From: Berghia stephanieae
Taxonomy: Eukaryota > Mollusca > Gastropoda > Nudibranchia > Aeolidiidae
Reading direction: 5' to 3'
Assembly (NCBI GenBank): GCA_034508935.3
Contig: CM067444.1
Span: 24,903,867 to 24,967,866 of the forward strand
Length of the DNA: 64,000 bases
Below the pieces are notes generated by a model. It was not told the DNA's origin. It searched no databases and saw only the letters and a list, made by a program, of their open reading frames with translations. Every line of letters starts with the position of its first letter. Position 1 is the first letter of the stretch. Both the position numbers and the translations under genes were made by a program. Positions 38,905 through 50,506 of this stretch are shown in pieces.

Positions 38905-39330
38905 AATTACTTGCTTTTGTCCTGGCCCTGGCCGGATAGTGTAGCTGGGAGGGAAAAGTCAAAGGTATAGTTAGAGTTTTGGGAGAAGATATTTTTTGTC
39001 TTGTAAATCATCTCTCTGTTATGCATTGTATTATGTTTTGTTTTTATATTATATATATGTAAACATTTGAGTGTATCACTCTTAGTGGGGACCTGTGCTT
39101 TTGTCTGGATGAGACTTTTAGGGATCTCAAACTAATTGCCTTGATAGTGTGCTCTTGGAATTTACATCTGTTTCCTATTTGAACAAATTCCCCTTTGTCT
39201 TACCCTTTCTTGTGTGCTTTAGGCCTGATTGTAATTCTTTAACTTTTTACTATCCCATTTTCTTCCTTTTTACTGGCGCTATATGACCTTAATGTGTTGC
39301 AAGTGCCGTAAAACCCTTAAAAACAAAAAC
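38905..39330 (+). mobile_element. Family C copy
   Basis: TCAATTACTTGCTTTTGTCC to GTGCCGTAAAACCCTTAAAA with an A-rich tail. 5'-truncated. Confidence 0.8.
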
Positions 39331-40302
39331 AAAACAACTTCAAGTGTCATCTTTGTGGCCGTTCATTGAATTTCCAACACATGTTCATCCCATCATTAGA
39401 CGTTTAGAGTCAATGGGTCTTATTTTTCTTCGATGTTTATTATAACCTGAAAGTATTTTTGTGGAATAAAGTGAATGAAAAAGGGATAAACTAACTCCAC
39501 AATCTTATAATTGTCACGTCATATTCTTTCTTTAGCTGCTGGTACAAGCTAAAAGTGACTCTTGCAACAACAAAAAATCTCCTAAACGCAAAAATGTAGT
39601 CAAAGATTTTGGCTGTGAAGTATGATAGTGTCATCATTATTTTTAAAATGTTTTATTGTATTTGTGATAATAGAACATATCAATAGTGCTGTGATTTATT
39701 ATTTATTTATTTATAGATATATTTGCATGAGTTTGATTTGCACTCAGCGACTAGTTTGGTACAACATTTAATGATTTTCATCATCATAAACTGAATTATT
39801 TTACAAATCATAATTTGAAATTTAAAACACAAATAATAATCATAACAATGAATTAGACTAATGAGTTGACGACCTGATTGATATTTTAGACACATTGAAT
39901 CTGTATAAAATCTTGTGTGATCATTTAGAATATCATATGAATTTAAAACATTTTATAACACCCCCTTTCTTCTTTGTTCTGATTAAAATACAAGTCAGAT
40001 AAATACATAGTTTGTAATATCTGACGGATTGATGATGTGATGCACAAATGAATAGTTTATAGTTTTATATTTTATTCGATTTTACCATTTTGTATTCCTA
40101 ATTTTTTAAATATAGATATGAGAATGAGGAGCTTATAAATTTTTGGTTTTAAAAAAATCGTTTTTATTGACCTCAAGGTAAGTCTTCGTAGACTTGGTCT
40201 TGTGGCTGTTGGGTCGAATCACTCCCAATATTAGTCATAAGTCTTAACATCCAATATCAACATGGAATTGCAATACTAGTCATACAAATCTGGCTGTGTT
40301 TG

Positions 40303-40575
40303 AAGTCAAAGTGATACCAAGCTGCAAGAAGCTGTGGACTGTAAAAAGTAATAAACAAAAATGAATGTAACAGCTTAAAAAAAAGAACGAATGCCAAACA
40401 CGAACGTTTCGGGCTCAAACCCCTTCTTCAGCCAACAACAATTAACAATGAAAACATAAACACATTTACTAAAAAAAAAAAACAGATCGATGGCACCGAA
40501 CCGTTCCATGTTTGGCATTTTGTTCTTTGTTTGAAGCTGTTATATTCATTTGTGTTTAAAGTTGTGATAGATTTC
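40303..40575. mobile_element. Fold-back family E, copy 3
   Basis: Left arm from AAAGTGATACCAAGCTGCAA through ACGTTTCGGGCTCAAACCCC, TTCTTCAGCC. The right arm is short: CCGTTCCATGTTTGGCATTT, GAAGCTGTTATATTCATTTG. Confidence 0.78.
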
Positions 40576-41425
40576 CAATATAAGTCAGGTTACGCTTTAA
40601 ATTCCAAATGTTTGTGAAAATGTTATATATTTAGCTGTGTATTCTCGTTTTCTGGATTATTTATTTATGTATTTGGCTGTGTGTACTCATTTTCTTGAAA
40701 ACAGAATATATTTGTTTTCATGTAAACACTTTGAAACATTTTTATGATGCAAAAAACAAAAAATGTTACGTTTTGACCACAATGTGCTTTTTCCAATTTT
40801 TTTTTTTTTTTTAGTTATATACCGTACCACTGATATAACTTATGAATTACTGTTTTTAAAAAATTTAATGAAATATACTGCATTTGATTGACTTTAAAAA
40901 AAAAGTCGAAATAATGCCCTGCATGGGGTTACTGTCTACAAAACGTAATTCCTCTTCATTTGTCCTCAGTTGAGTCAAAATACTTCATACCTGGATTTTA
41001 TTTATCAATTTTTATACCTATATATTATTTGTTTTATAATAGTCAAACGTATAATAAAATGTAAAGACATCATTGTTTTCATAATTTCCTTTGGTTTTTA
41101 GAAGGAAAAAAAATGATGATGTGATCTATAAGTTTGTGAAATGTTATTTTAATTTTGCCAACATTTGAAAGTCTTTTCATAGATTCATTTAAGAATTCGG
41201 GTTTTGATAACGCACTCCTGATATTAAAAATATTATTTCGATTCAAGTTTACAGGGTTTGGGTCGGTGGAGATAGAATATCTTTTCTCACTCTACTGCTG
41301 GATGTTTTCTCTCCTTTTCCTTTAATAAGACAAATTGGTTTTACCCAAACCCTAGCTGAAGTCATTCGCTTTCAGGGTAAATAGTAAGTATGCTGCTCGA
41401 AGATTGAAAAGTGAAAAACAATAAC

Positions 41426-41570
41426 GAGGTAAAAAGTTTAGCTCCAGTTTATTATTAAGACAAATGTGGGAACATTTCATTGTTCTGTCGGCTGATAAAG
41501 GGAAAAATCTGAAATGTTCACTTCATTCGTTTTTTGTTTTTTTTTAAAACTAGAGCTAAAATTTTACCTC
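41426..41570. repeat. Fold-back with a hammerhead-like centre
   Basis: GAGGTAAAAAGTTTAGCTCC and its partner GAGGTAAAATTTTAGCTCTA (other strand) enclose CGGCTGATAAAGGG ... CTGAAATGTTC. A separate family from E with the same type of motif; single arms appear at about 25930-25960 and 60552-60592. Confidence 0.6.
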
Positions 41571-41632
41571 ATCACCTTTGTCTCGAGGAAGGCATTGAGA
41601 TTTTTTAAAATTAGCGTAAGCGAGTATTGTAC

Positions 41633-41812
41633 AGTCCACTCCAGATAATTGCAACTTTCAGTTAATCGCAACATTTCCCACGAAACAGAATTAATTATAT
41701 ATAAAAGACACTGGCAAATTGCAACAAACTTCGGTTAATCGCAACAAATTTTCGACCTCAAAAAGTGTCAAATTCAAGAAATCAGTCAAACAAAATATAT
41801 GTTGCAAAAACT
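41633..41812 (+). mobile_element. pogo/Tigger-like end fragment
   Basis: CAGTCCACTCCAGATAATTG then GCAACAAACTTCGGTTAATC. About 85-90% like the minus strand of 11100-11284. The other end is lost; it runs into a GA tract. Confidence 0.75.
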
Positions 41813-41826
41813 GTACAACTCCTTAA

Positions 41827-41855
41827 GAGAGAGAGAGAGAGAGAGAGAGGAGGAG

Positions 41856-41927
<72 letters not shown>
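41827..41927 (+). repeat. (GA)n microsatellite
   Basis: About 100 bases of GA. Confidence 0.96.
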
Positions 41928-41930
<3 letters not shown>

Positions 41931-42379
41931 ACAAACAAAAAGTCTCGTTCAGTTTACCCTTCCTCTGGCTGTAATTCGAGAGTGTTGAAGGCATTATGAC
42001 ATTATGAATAAATTTTTAAAATCTAACTGTCCTGTCTATTATGTATCATTTTTATTTGCTGACTCGCTGAGATGGCAAAAACATTTTTTAAATGATACAA
42101 GTGCCGTTAAACTTTTAGAACTAAATTAAACTTACAGGGTGTTTGAAAAAAACGTGTCAAAATGATCAAAAATGTCATATAATTATTATAAGTATATTAC
42201 TTACTTTTTTCCCCTTGTTTTGTTACAAAAAGAACTCATTTTTCGAAATCGCATATATGTCAAAGACAATCTGTTTACAAAAGTGTTGTTTTTTTTTACA
42301 GATTATCAGTAACTATAATATTATGAACTGTAGTATTTGGTTTAATCTTGGGACATGTCACACAAATTTATTCTAATAT

Positions 42380-42525
<146 letters not shown>

Positions 42526-42569
42526 TTATTATAATAATGATGGTGATGATGATAAAAGTGGTGTTAATG

Positions 42570-42830
42570 GTGGAGGGGACCCTGTGCTTATGTCTAGACG
42601 GAACCTTATTGGTCTCCGATTAGATTAGAAACACAACTGGATTGGATTGCCTTTTGGATCGACATATTTTTGTTAAGTTTGAACTAGTCCCTTTTGTCCT
42701 TTTTTTTCACCCAAGTTGTTCGGAATTTGGTCAGCTCTGATCCTTTGATCATCCCATCATCTTCCCCTTTTAGATGGTGCTGATATGATCTGAAAGTGTT
42801 CAAAGCGCTGTTTTACTCAAAAACAAACAA
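42570..42830 (+). mobile_element. Family C, 3' half (diverged)
   Basis: GGGGACCCTGTGCTTATGTC to GGTGCTGATATGATCTGAAA and an A-rich tail. Confidence 0.7.
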
Positions 42831-42924
42831 AACTGGTGCTTTCGAAAAGTCATATGCTCGTACTGACGTGTACATATTCGCAGGTCTGATAACCCAAATT
42901 GTTATGGGCTCATTGCTGTAATGG

Positions 42925-43831
42925 TTATGTGTTTGGGAGATTGCATTTTTTCCTAGTAAATCATCTCTCTGTTATGTACAGTTATATTTTTGGTTTTGGA
43001 TATCATGATTTGTAAACATTTGAGTGTGTTATACCTACCATGAACCGTGCTCGTGTCTGGATGAGACTTTTAGGTGACTGGGTGGGGATCCTGACCTCCC
43101 ATAGCAGGCAGGGAGGTACATAATGTGTCTTCTATCCCCTTATATCTGTTTTCCAACATGCTTTCTGTCTTTGTCTTGGAATGAGATTGCTTGGTCTTTT
43201 TCCTGGCCCTGGTCGGAGTCCCAGCTGGGAGGGAAACAGTCAAATGCATAGTTATTGTTTTGGGAGATGATATTTTTTTCCATGTAAATCATCTCTCTGT
43301 TATGTAATATTATATTTGTTATTTTTAATGTATAATGTAAGCATTTGAGTGTGTTCCTCTTTGTTGAATTTTGTACTTGTATCCGGATGAGACTTATAGG
43401 TGATCTCAAACTAAGTACATTGGTGGTATGCTCTTGGAATCTACATCTGATCCCAATTTGTTCCCAGTTCCCCTATGTCTTACTTTCTCTTGGGTGCTGT
43501 AATTGTAATTCTATAACTTTTTACTATCCCATTTTCTTCCTTTTTACTGGCGCTGATATGACCTTAATGTGTTGCAAGCGCCGTAAAACCCTTTAAAACA
43601 AAAAAAAAAAAAACAACAAACTTTTAGGTGATCTCAAACTAAGTACACTAATAGTGTAATTTTTGAATCTACATTTGTTCTCTATTTGAACCATTCCCCT
43701 TTTCTTACTCTTCTCGTGTGCTTTTAATTGTAAATCTAGATTTTTTTGAGAAACCTATCTCCTTCCTTTTTACTGGTGCTGAAATGATCTAAATGAGTTG
43801 CAAGCACAGTTAAACTTTTTAAAAACATGAA
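42925..43831 (+). mobile_element. Family C copy split by a second family C copy
   Basis: The outer copy runs 42925-43077 (TGTTTGGGAGATTGC ... GAGACTTTTAGGTGA) and resumes at 43620-43831 (ACTTTTAGGTGATCTC ... GTTAAACTTTTT). The inner copy fills the gap. Confidence 0.85.
43078..43619 (+). mobile_element. Full-length family C retroposon with target duplication
   Basis: 542 bases from CTGGGTGGGGATCCTGACCT to the 3' end GCAAGCGCCGTAAAACCC and an A-rich tail (AAAACAAAAAA). The 12-base duplication ACTTTTAGGTGA lies at 43066-43077 and 43620-43631. No ORF spans it. A-tail plus variable target duplication means target-primed retroposition. No clear tRNA, 5S or 7SL head, so its promoter origin is unknown. 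Confidence 0.88.
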
Positions 43832-44310
43832 AACAAAAAGTAATATCTGACCGATTTAGGACGTGCTGCGCAAACATATAATTCATGGTATTTTATTCCA
43901 CAGTTTTATCATTTTGTATTAAATGAGAATAAGGTGTTATGATTAGATTTGCAATTGAAATCGTTAACTTAAATTGACATTGAGGATAGACCTCTAGGCT
44001 CTTTCAGTTTTGGGGTCAGTATAAATCCTAATAACGGTCAAAAACTGAATATAATTATTTATTGATCAAAAAGAAATGACAGAATGACCCTTAACTTGTC
44101 CAAAAGTTTTCTCAGGTTTTAGATTTTTTGGACAATGTTGGCGGTGGCGTCATCTTAAAAGAAGTTTTCTGGCCAAATTGAAAAAAAATTATCTAACTGT
44201 TCCCTACACAATTTTACTGTGTGTTGTTAATTATCTTTCTTTTCCTAGGCACTAATATGACCAGTAAATAAAGGTGTCACTTAAAGATATAACCAAGTGT
44301 GTATCAAACT

Positions 44311-44490
44311 GTACCAGACAAAGCAAGAAAGAAAAATACAAGAAAAAAAACCCATCCCAAAAATCAGTCTACCTCGATTGATTTTTTGGTGATCTTTTTT
44401 TTTTCTTTCTTACTTTGTCTGGCATCGATTCCCTACTCAATTGTTTAGATCTTCATCTTACACCAGTGCCTGCTCCCCAAATTGTTTGAA
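44311..44490. mobile_element. Fold-back family G, copy 2
   Basis: GTACCAGACAAAGCAAGAAA and TTTCTTACTTTGTCTGGCAT pair around a centre with TCAGTCTACCTCGATTGATT. Followed by TTAGATCTTCATCTTACACC and AGTGCCTGCTCCCC. Confidence 0.72.
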
Positions 44491-44640
44491 GGTGTCACTT
44501 GCGCATTGAAAATCATTTAATAATACAGGGAAACAACTTACTCTAAATGTTTGAATCAATGGGATTCTCTGACGTTGCTACGTATTTTGTTGTGTCTGTG
44601 TCAGAATGCCCCAAATGAAACAATCAGACAATATCATGTC

Positions 44641-44974
44641 AAAGTGATACTAGGCTGCTAGAAGCTGTGGACTGTAAAAAGTTATAAACAAAAGGGAAAC
44701 AACAGCTTTAAGTAAAAACAAAATACCAAACACAGAACGTTTCAGGCTCAAAACCCTTCTTCAACCAACAACGAATAACAATAAAGACATAAATACATTA
44801 CTAAACTCCTGATTGACGACAATTAATCTATCATCAATCTGGAATTTAGTAATGTATTTATGTCTTTATTGTTTTTGCTGTTGGCTGACGAAGAGTTTTG
44901 AGCTCGAAACGTTCCGTGTTTGGTATTTTGTTCTATTTTTGAAGCTGTTGTATTCGTTTTAGTTTCTTACTTTT
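44641..44974. mobile_element. Fold-back family E, copy 4 (complete, with target duplication)
   Basis: Flanked by the 14-base repeat GACAATATCATGTC at 44627-44640 and 44975-44988. Left arm: GTGATACTAGGCTGCTAGAA, AAATACCAAACACAGAACGT, TTCAGGCTCAAAACCC. Right arm: GGCTGACGAAGAGTTTTGAG, CTCGAAACGTTCCGTGTTTG. The left arm is about 35 bases longer at its outer end. Spacer about 45 bases. Confidence 0.85.
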
Positions 44975-45205
44975 GACAATATCATGTCTATATTTCTTTT
45001 ATATTCCATTATTAAATGAATTGCATCTTTACCATGTCCTTTTCCATATCGTATTTGTCATGGATTGTATCGGTGAATTGATATATAAAATACATTTGAA
45101 AGCTTTACGTTTTACAATCATTATTCATGATCTCTTGTTCTTTTTTTCAGCAAGTCATATCTGCAAAAATAAATTTCTTCATGAAAAAAAAAAAATTAAA
45201 ACAAG

Positions 45206-45634
45206 CTGGGGTTTGTTGTTTATCATTCCATGATGGCTGTTGTTTATCATTCCATGATGGCTGTTGTTCATCATTCCATGATGGCTGTTGTTTATCATTC
45301 CATGATGGCTGTTGTTTATCATTCCATGGTGGCTGTTGTTTATCATTCCATGATGGCTGTTGTTCATCATTCCATGATGGCTGTTGTTCATCATTCCATA
45401 ATGGCTGTTGTTCATCATTCCATAATGACTGTTGTTCATCATTCCATAATGGCTGTTGTTTCATCATTCCATGATGGCTGTTGTTTTTCATTCCATGATG
45501 GCTGTTGTTTATCATTCCATGATGGCTGTTGTTTATCATTCCATGATGGCTGTTGTTCATCATTCAATGATGGCTGTTGTTCATCATTCCATAATGGCTG
45601 TTGTTCATCATTCCATGATGGCTGTTGTTCATCA

Positions 45635-45640
<6 letters not shown>
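45206..45640 (+). repeat. 24-bp minisatellite, about 18 copies
   Basis: Unit TGTTGTTTATCATTCCATGA then TGGC. Variants differ at two sites (TTTATC/TTCATC, CATGAT/CATAAT) and are clustered, as expected from local duplication. Being a multiple of 3 it gives open frames on both strands, which are not genes. Confidence 0.95.
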
Positions 45641-45709
<69 letters not shown>

Positions 45710-45737
45710 CGACAATGAGATGACGTAATGACATCAA

Positions 45738-45795
<58 letters not shown>
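45641..45795 (+). repeat. (GA)n and (TA)n microsatellites
   Basis: GA to about 45708, TA at 45741-45795. Adjacent to the 24-bp minisatellite. Confidence 0.95.
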
Positions 45796-45798
<3 letters not shown>

Positions 45799-45862
45799 CT
45801 CAAGAATAAGGTGGGGGAGGGGTTATTGAAGAATTCTAGACGGCAATAGTGTTATTAGTGGT

Positions 45863-46010
45863 CCCCCTGGGTGGGATTCCTGACCTCCCACTCCCATACT
45901 GTGTCTTCTATCCCCTTATATGTGTTTTCCAACATGCCTTCTGCCTTTGTCTTGGAATGAGATTACTTGGTTTTGTCCTGACCCTGGCCGGAGTCCTAGC
46001 TGGGAGGTTT
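45863..46010 (+). mobile_element. Family C, 5' part
   Basis: CTGGGTGGGATTCCTGACCT to CCTAGCTGGGAGG, then cut by an inverted C copy. Confidence 0.8.
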
Positions 46011-46533
46011 GTTTGTTTTTGTTTTTAAGGGTTTTACGGCACTTGCAACACATTAAGGTCATATCAGCACCAGTAAAAAGGAAGAAAATGGGTTTGTAAA
46101 AAGTTCTAGAATTACAATTCCAAGAAAAGGTAAGACAAAGGGGAATTCGTTCAAATAAGAAACAGGTGTTGATTCCAGAGTACACTATCAAAGTACTTAG
46201 TTTGAGAATACTAAAAGTCTCATCCAGACACAAGCATAGGTTCCCACTACGAGGAATACACTCAAATGTTTTATAAATCGTATATAACATAAAGAAAACA
46301 TAATACAATGTATAACAGAGAGATCATTTACAAGGAAAAAAATATCATCTCCCAAAACTAACTATACATTTGACTGTTTCCCTCTCAGCTAGAGTATCCA
46401 GCCAGGGCCAGGACAAAACCAAGTAATCTCATTCCAAGACAAAGACAGTGAGTTGGAAGACAGATATAAGGGGATAGAAGACGCAGTGAGTGCCTCCCTG
46501 CCCACTATGGGAGGCCAGGAATCCCACCCAGGG
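46011..46533 (-). mobile_element. Family C, full-length inverted copy
   Basis: T-rich tail complement, GGGTTTTACGGCACTTGCAA to AGGAATCCCACCCAGG. Confidence 0.83.
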
Positions 46534-46717
46534 CTGGTTTGTTTTGTTTTTAAGGGTTTTACGGCGCTTGCAACACATTTAGGTTATATCAGCGCCAGTA
46601 AAAAGGAAGTAAATAGTTCTAGAATTACAATTGAAGCATCCAAGAGAAAGTAAGACATAGGGGAACTGGGAACAAATAGGGATCAGATGTAGATTCCAAG
46701 AGCATATCACCAATGTG
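46534..46717 (-). mobile_element. Family C, 3' part, inverted
   Basis: GGGTTTTACGGCGCTTGCAA to AGAGCATATCACCAATG. Confidence 0.8.
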
Positions 46718-47430
46718 AGGTAAACAGTCAAATGCATAGTTATTGTTTTGGGAGATGATATTTATTTTCCTTGTAAATCATCTCTTTGTTATATATTATT
46801 ATACTTGTTATTTTGAATGTATAATGTAAGCATTAGAGTGTATTCCTCTTTGTTGGATTTTGTGCTTGTGTCCGGATGAGACTTATAGGTGATCTCAAAA
46901 GTACATTGGTGGTATCTGGGTGGGGTTCCTGACCTCCCATAGTGGGCAGGGAGGTACTTACTGCGTCTTCTATCCCCCTATATGTTTTCCAACTTGCTTT
47001 CTGTCTTTGTCTTGGAATGAGATTACTTGGTTTTGTCCTGGTCCTTGGATGCCCTGGCTGAGAGGGAAACAGTCAAATGTTAAGTTAGTTTTGGGAGATG
47101 ATATATTTTCCTTGTAAATCATCTCTGTTGTGCACTGTATTATATTTTCTTTATATTATGTATGATTTGTAAAACATTTGAGTGTATTTCTCTTAGTGGG
47201 GGCTTTTGTTTGTGTCTGGATGAGACTTTTAGAATCTCAAACTAAGTACTTTGATATGTGCCATGGAATCTACATGTTTCCTATTTGAACCAATTCCCCT
47301 TTGTCTTACCTTTTCTTGGGTGCTTTAATCGTAAGTCTAGAACTTTTTACTATCCCATTTTCTTCCTTTTTACTGGCGCTGATATAACCTAAATGTGTTG
47401 CAAGCGCCGTAAAACCCTTAAAAACAAACA
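46718..47430 (+). mobile_element. Two family C copies in tandem
   Basis: 46718-46917 is a middle fragment (GGTAAACAGTCAAATGCATA ... GTACATTGGTGGTAT). 46917-47430 is a full copy (CTGGGTGGGGTTCCTGACCT ... GCGCCGTAAAACCCTTAAAA). Confidence 0.82.
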
Positions 47431-47444
47431 GATGCAATTATGGG

Positions 47445-47895
47445 CTCGAATTAGCATTGTTGTAAAGGGCAATATTTTGCATTGGTTTGAGAGTAAGAAA
47501 AAGTAAACATAGGGGAACTAGGAACAAATAGGGATCAGATATAGATTCCAAGAGCATACCACCAATGTACTTAGTTTGAGATCACCTATAATCTCGGACA
47601 CAAGCACAAAATCCAACAAAGAGGAATACACTCAAATGCTTACATTACACATTGAAAATAACAAATATAATAATACATAACAGAGAGATGATTTACAAGG
47701 AAAAAGAATTCATCTCCCAAAACAATAACTATGCATTTGATGTTTCCCTCCGAGCTAGAACACCGGCCAGGACAAAACCAAGTAATCTCATTCAAGACAG
47801 AAAGCATGTTAGAAAACAGTTATAAGGGGATAGAAGACACAGTATGTACCCCCCTGCCCACAATGGGAGGTCAGATGTCAGACCTGCAAATATGG
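47445..47895. mobile_element. Family I MITE split by an inverted family C copy
   Basis: ATTATGGGCTCGAATTAGCA (47447-) belongs to MITE I and GTCAGACCTGCAAATATGGG (47878-) is its end. 47497-47875 between them is family C on the minus strand. Confidence 0.65.
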
Positions 47896-48961
47896 GCACA
47901 TAAGTTTGGAACAGCTGTTATTTCCCTTGTTAGAATTGACCTTGCGAAGCACAAATGAAAAAAAAAAATAATTATAGAAAGACAATCAAAAAGAAAAACA
48001 AAGCCAAAAGATTTATATTTCCTGAACATTTATTACGTATTAATAAACCAGAACAGAACTTTGACATTTTTTTTCACGATAGTGACTTTCATTTCATTTT
48101 CAGATCAGATAATTTACCTTTAAAAAAAGATTAAAAACCTAATCATTAATTATTTTAAACATAAAATGTTGACTTGTATTGAACACAGGGAGATTGAGGT
48201 GGGAGAGACACAAGGCAGTGTGTAGCGACAATATGACTACACACCAAAGACATAAATGTATCATTAAAAGAACGAATGTATTATTTCCCTTTATGGTTTA
48301 ATATAATTACGCTATATATCATATACTATTTGTTGATATGAAGCTTGGGGGAAAGAAAAAACAAACACAAACAAAAACAGAACAAATAAAATCACAAAAC
48401 GAAAAAACAACATTTAAATCAGTACATATTTTATCGTCTATCTTAGTCTTTGGTGATGAAAAACTTAGCATAGAAACTGGCTAGTCTGAGAATTAAAAAA
48501 CACAAAAACAAGGGGAAATATGGCTGTAATTTTTGAGACAACTAATATTCACGTCACATGTCACGTCGTCTAAGGTCTCTAAGATCAAACAAATAAGCAT
48601 TAGATCTTCTCAAATCAAAAACTCATGCTCTGTACTCAGAATCAAACTTATAAAGAGTTAATTGAACATTTTTTTAAATACTAAAATAAAATGAATGTCA
48701 AAGTCAAAGGAACATGAGAGGCTTCAGGCAGGGCGCTTTAGAAATGACACTTTACATTTATTACTATTATCATTACAATTATTAAAAAGTCTAGTCTACT
48801 GGTACATTGGTCAAAAGTTGACAACAGTCCAATAAGTTTCTGGCCCTGTCTGGCAGTTGTCGAAGACACTTCCTATCTGATAAGAGTCACCTAAGTAGCC
48901 AATCATAAAACTCCATTAGTATCAACTCTGGCACAGCCAATCTGATTGATAGAATGACCCC

Positions 48962-49240
48962 ATCAGAATGAAAAAAGTAACAAACTAAAATGATAGAAAA
49001 GCTTCAAAAGAGACAAAATACCAAACACTGAATGTTTCTAAAAGGGGGTGGGGAGTTTTGCCATTGATTGGTTATTTAGTAATGTATGTTTTCATTGTTT
49101 TTTTAGTAGTTGGCTGAAAAAGGGGTGTTGAGCTCGAAACGTTCATGTTGGTATGTTGTTCTTTTTTTTAAAGTTGCTGTAATCATTTTTGTTATATTAC
49201 TTTTTACAGTCCAAAGCTTCTAGCAGCTTAAAGTCACAGT
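48962..49240. mobile_element. Fold-back family E, copy 5
   Basis: Left arm CTTCAAAAGAGACAAAATAC, CAAACACTGAATGTTTC. Right arm GGCTGAAAAAGGGGTGTTGA, GCTCGAAACGTTCATG, TTACAGTCCAAAGCTTCTAG. The left arm is shortened around its motif. Confidence 0.75.
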
Positions 49241-49980
49241 CAGAAATGAACAAGCTATGAAGATTAATTGAGGCTCTGTCAAGTATAGTATCTGCCATTA
49301 CCCCTTTCAGAAGCCCACATTGTAATGTGACTCAATTAATCAAACAAATATGTTCGATTTTCCATGATATGAACTCGAGAGAGTTAAAAAAACTTTTTTG
49401 TTTTGAAATGAATTCAACAAACTATCTGGACTGGACGGGTGGCCTCTCGGTTTATGGAGCACCTACACTACCTACTGGATCAGAGATAACTCATGAAGGA
49501 GAAATAAAATCTTGAAATCTCGATGAGAGCTCAAACTAAAGGCAAAAGACGAATAATGTCATACTATGGGTTAACTTGGGCCCAAAAGATTTAACAAAAC
49601 AAATGGTGTAGATATGATTAAATTAGTAACATTTCCATTTGTTGTAAATCCGTTGTAAATGTTAAGGCAAATACCAACGTCATAATGGTGCTCTTTATGA
49701 AATGTGAGCAATCCTTTCAACTGTGCTGATGAAGCATTGATTTTGCTACTATCTCTAACTACAACACTTTGTTTCAGCCCTGGTGTATGCAACAGAGAAG
49801 AACATTTGAATAAACAAAGTATTTAATAAAAACCAATTGATTCATTGATAAATAAATATAACGACATGACAAAATAAAATCGAGCAATCAATCAACAAAA
49901 GATTCGATTTTTGTTTTTCTTCTTTATAATTTGAATTTCCAACTGATGAGATATGTATTATCAACAAAGCAAATTTCAAA

Positions 49981-50003
49981 AGGGGGGGGGGGGGGGGGGG
50001 GGG
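49981..50003 (+). repeat. Poly-G run (about 23)
   Basis: Uninterrupted G, then TAGAG. Confidence 0.95.
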
Positions 50004-50506
50004 TAGAGTAATTGAACAAAAGAATGTATAACAAAAAACAAAAAAGAAAAAAAACAAATAAAAATCAACAGGTTTATAAACTAAACATTATCAATGAGAA
50101 GTTGGATAAAATCACATCCTTGATGCATGGAAAGAGAATGGATTTAATAGTTTTTACAGCTAGCTTCGTGTCACAACAAACAAAAAGATGACAGAAAAGT
50201 TAATAGATTTAAGCTCAAGAAAAAGTAAGAAACAGGGGATGGGGACTGGTTCGGAGAACAAAAGTAGATGTAAGACCATGTCAATGTGTCTAGTCTGAGA
50301 CCACCTAAAGACCTCAGCCAAATGATCAAACTAAAAGCTACACGGAAGAGTACAAAAGAGGATAAAGAACAAAGCAGAAGACCTCCTGACTCCACAGAAA
50401 AAGCCAAGGGTCCTGCACTCAGTTCTTGTGATAGCATATGGAAATACATACTAATAAACATGACTTAAGGATCACATTTGTTATGGTTTCTGTCTGTAGT
50501 GTAAGT

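Larger units (their letters stand above)
34763..41425 (+). other. DAGLA 3' flank, possible long 3'UTR
   Basis: No coding sequence recognised. Dispersed repeats are 35432-35905 (family C), 35909-36115 (SINE J), 37706-37946 and 38384-38778 (hAT-like), 38905-39330 (family C) and 40303-40575 (fold-back E). AATAAA poly(A) signals on the plus strand occur at about 34848, 39466 and 41051, so the transcript end cannot be chosen by eye. Confidence 0.4.

Noticed and set aside
45147-45718. Overlapping 115-162 codon ORFs on both strands
   Set aside because: Produced by the 24-bp minisatellite, whose unit is a multiple of three.
45916-46308. 130-codon minus ORF and similar frames in family C
   Set aside because: Similar short frames (for example with LSSAEMTYMCRK-like ends at 55988 and 58752) come from the repeat, are not shared in full between copies and break quickly.
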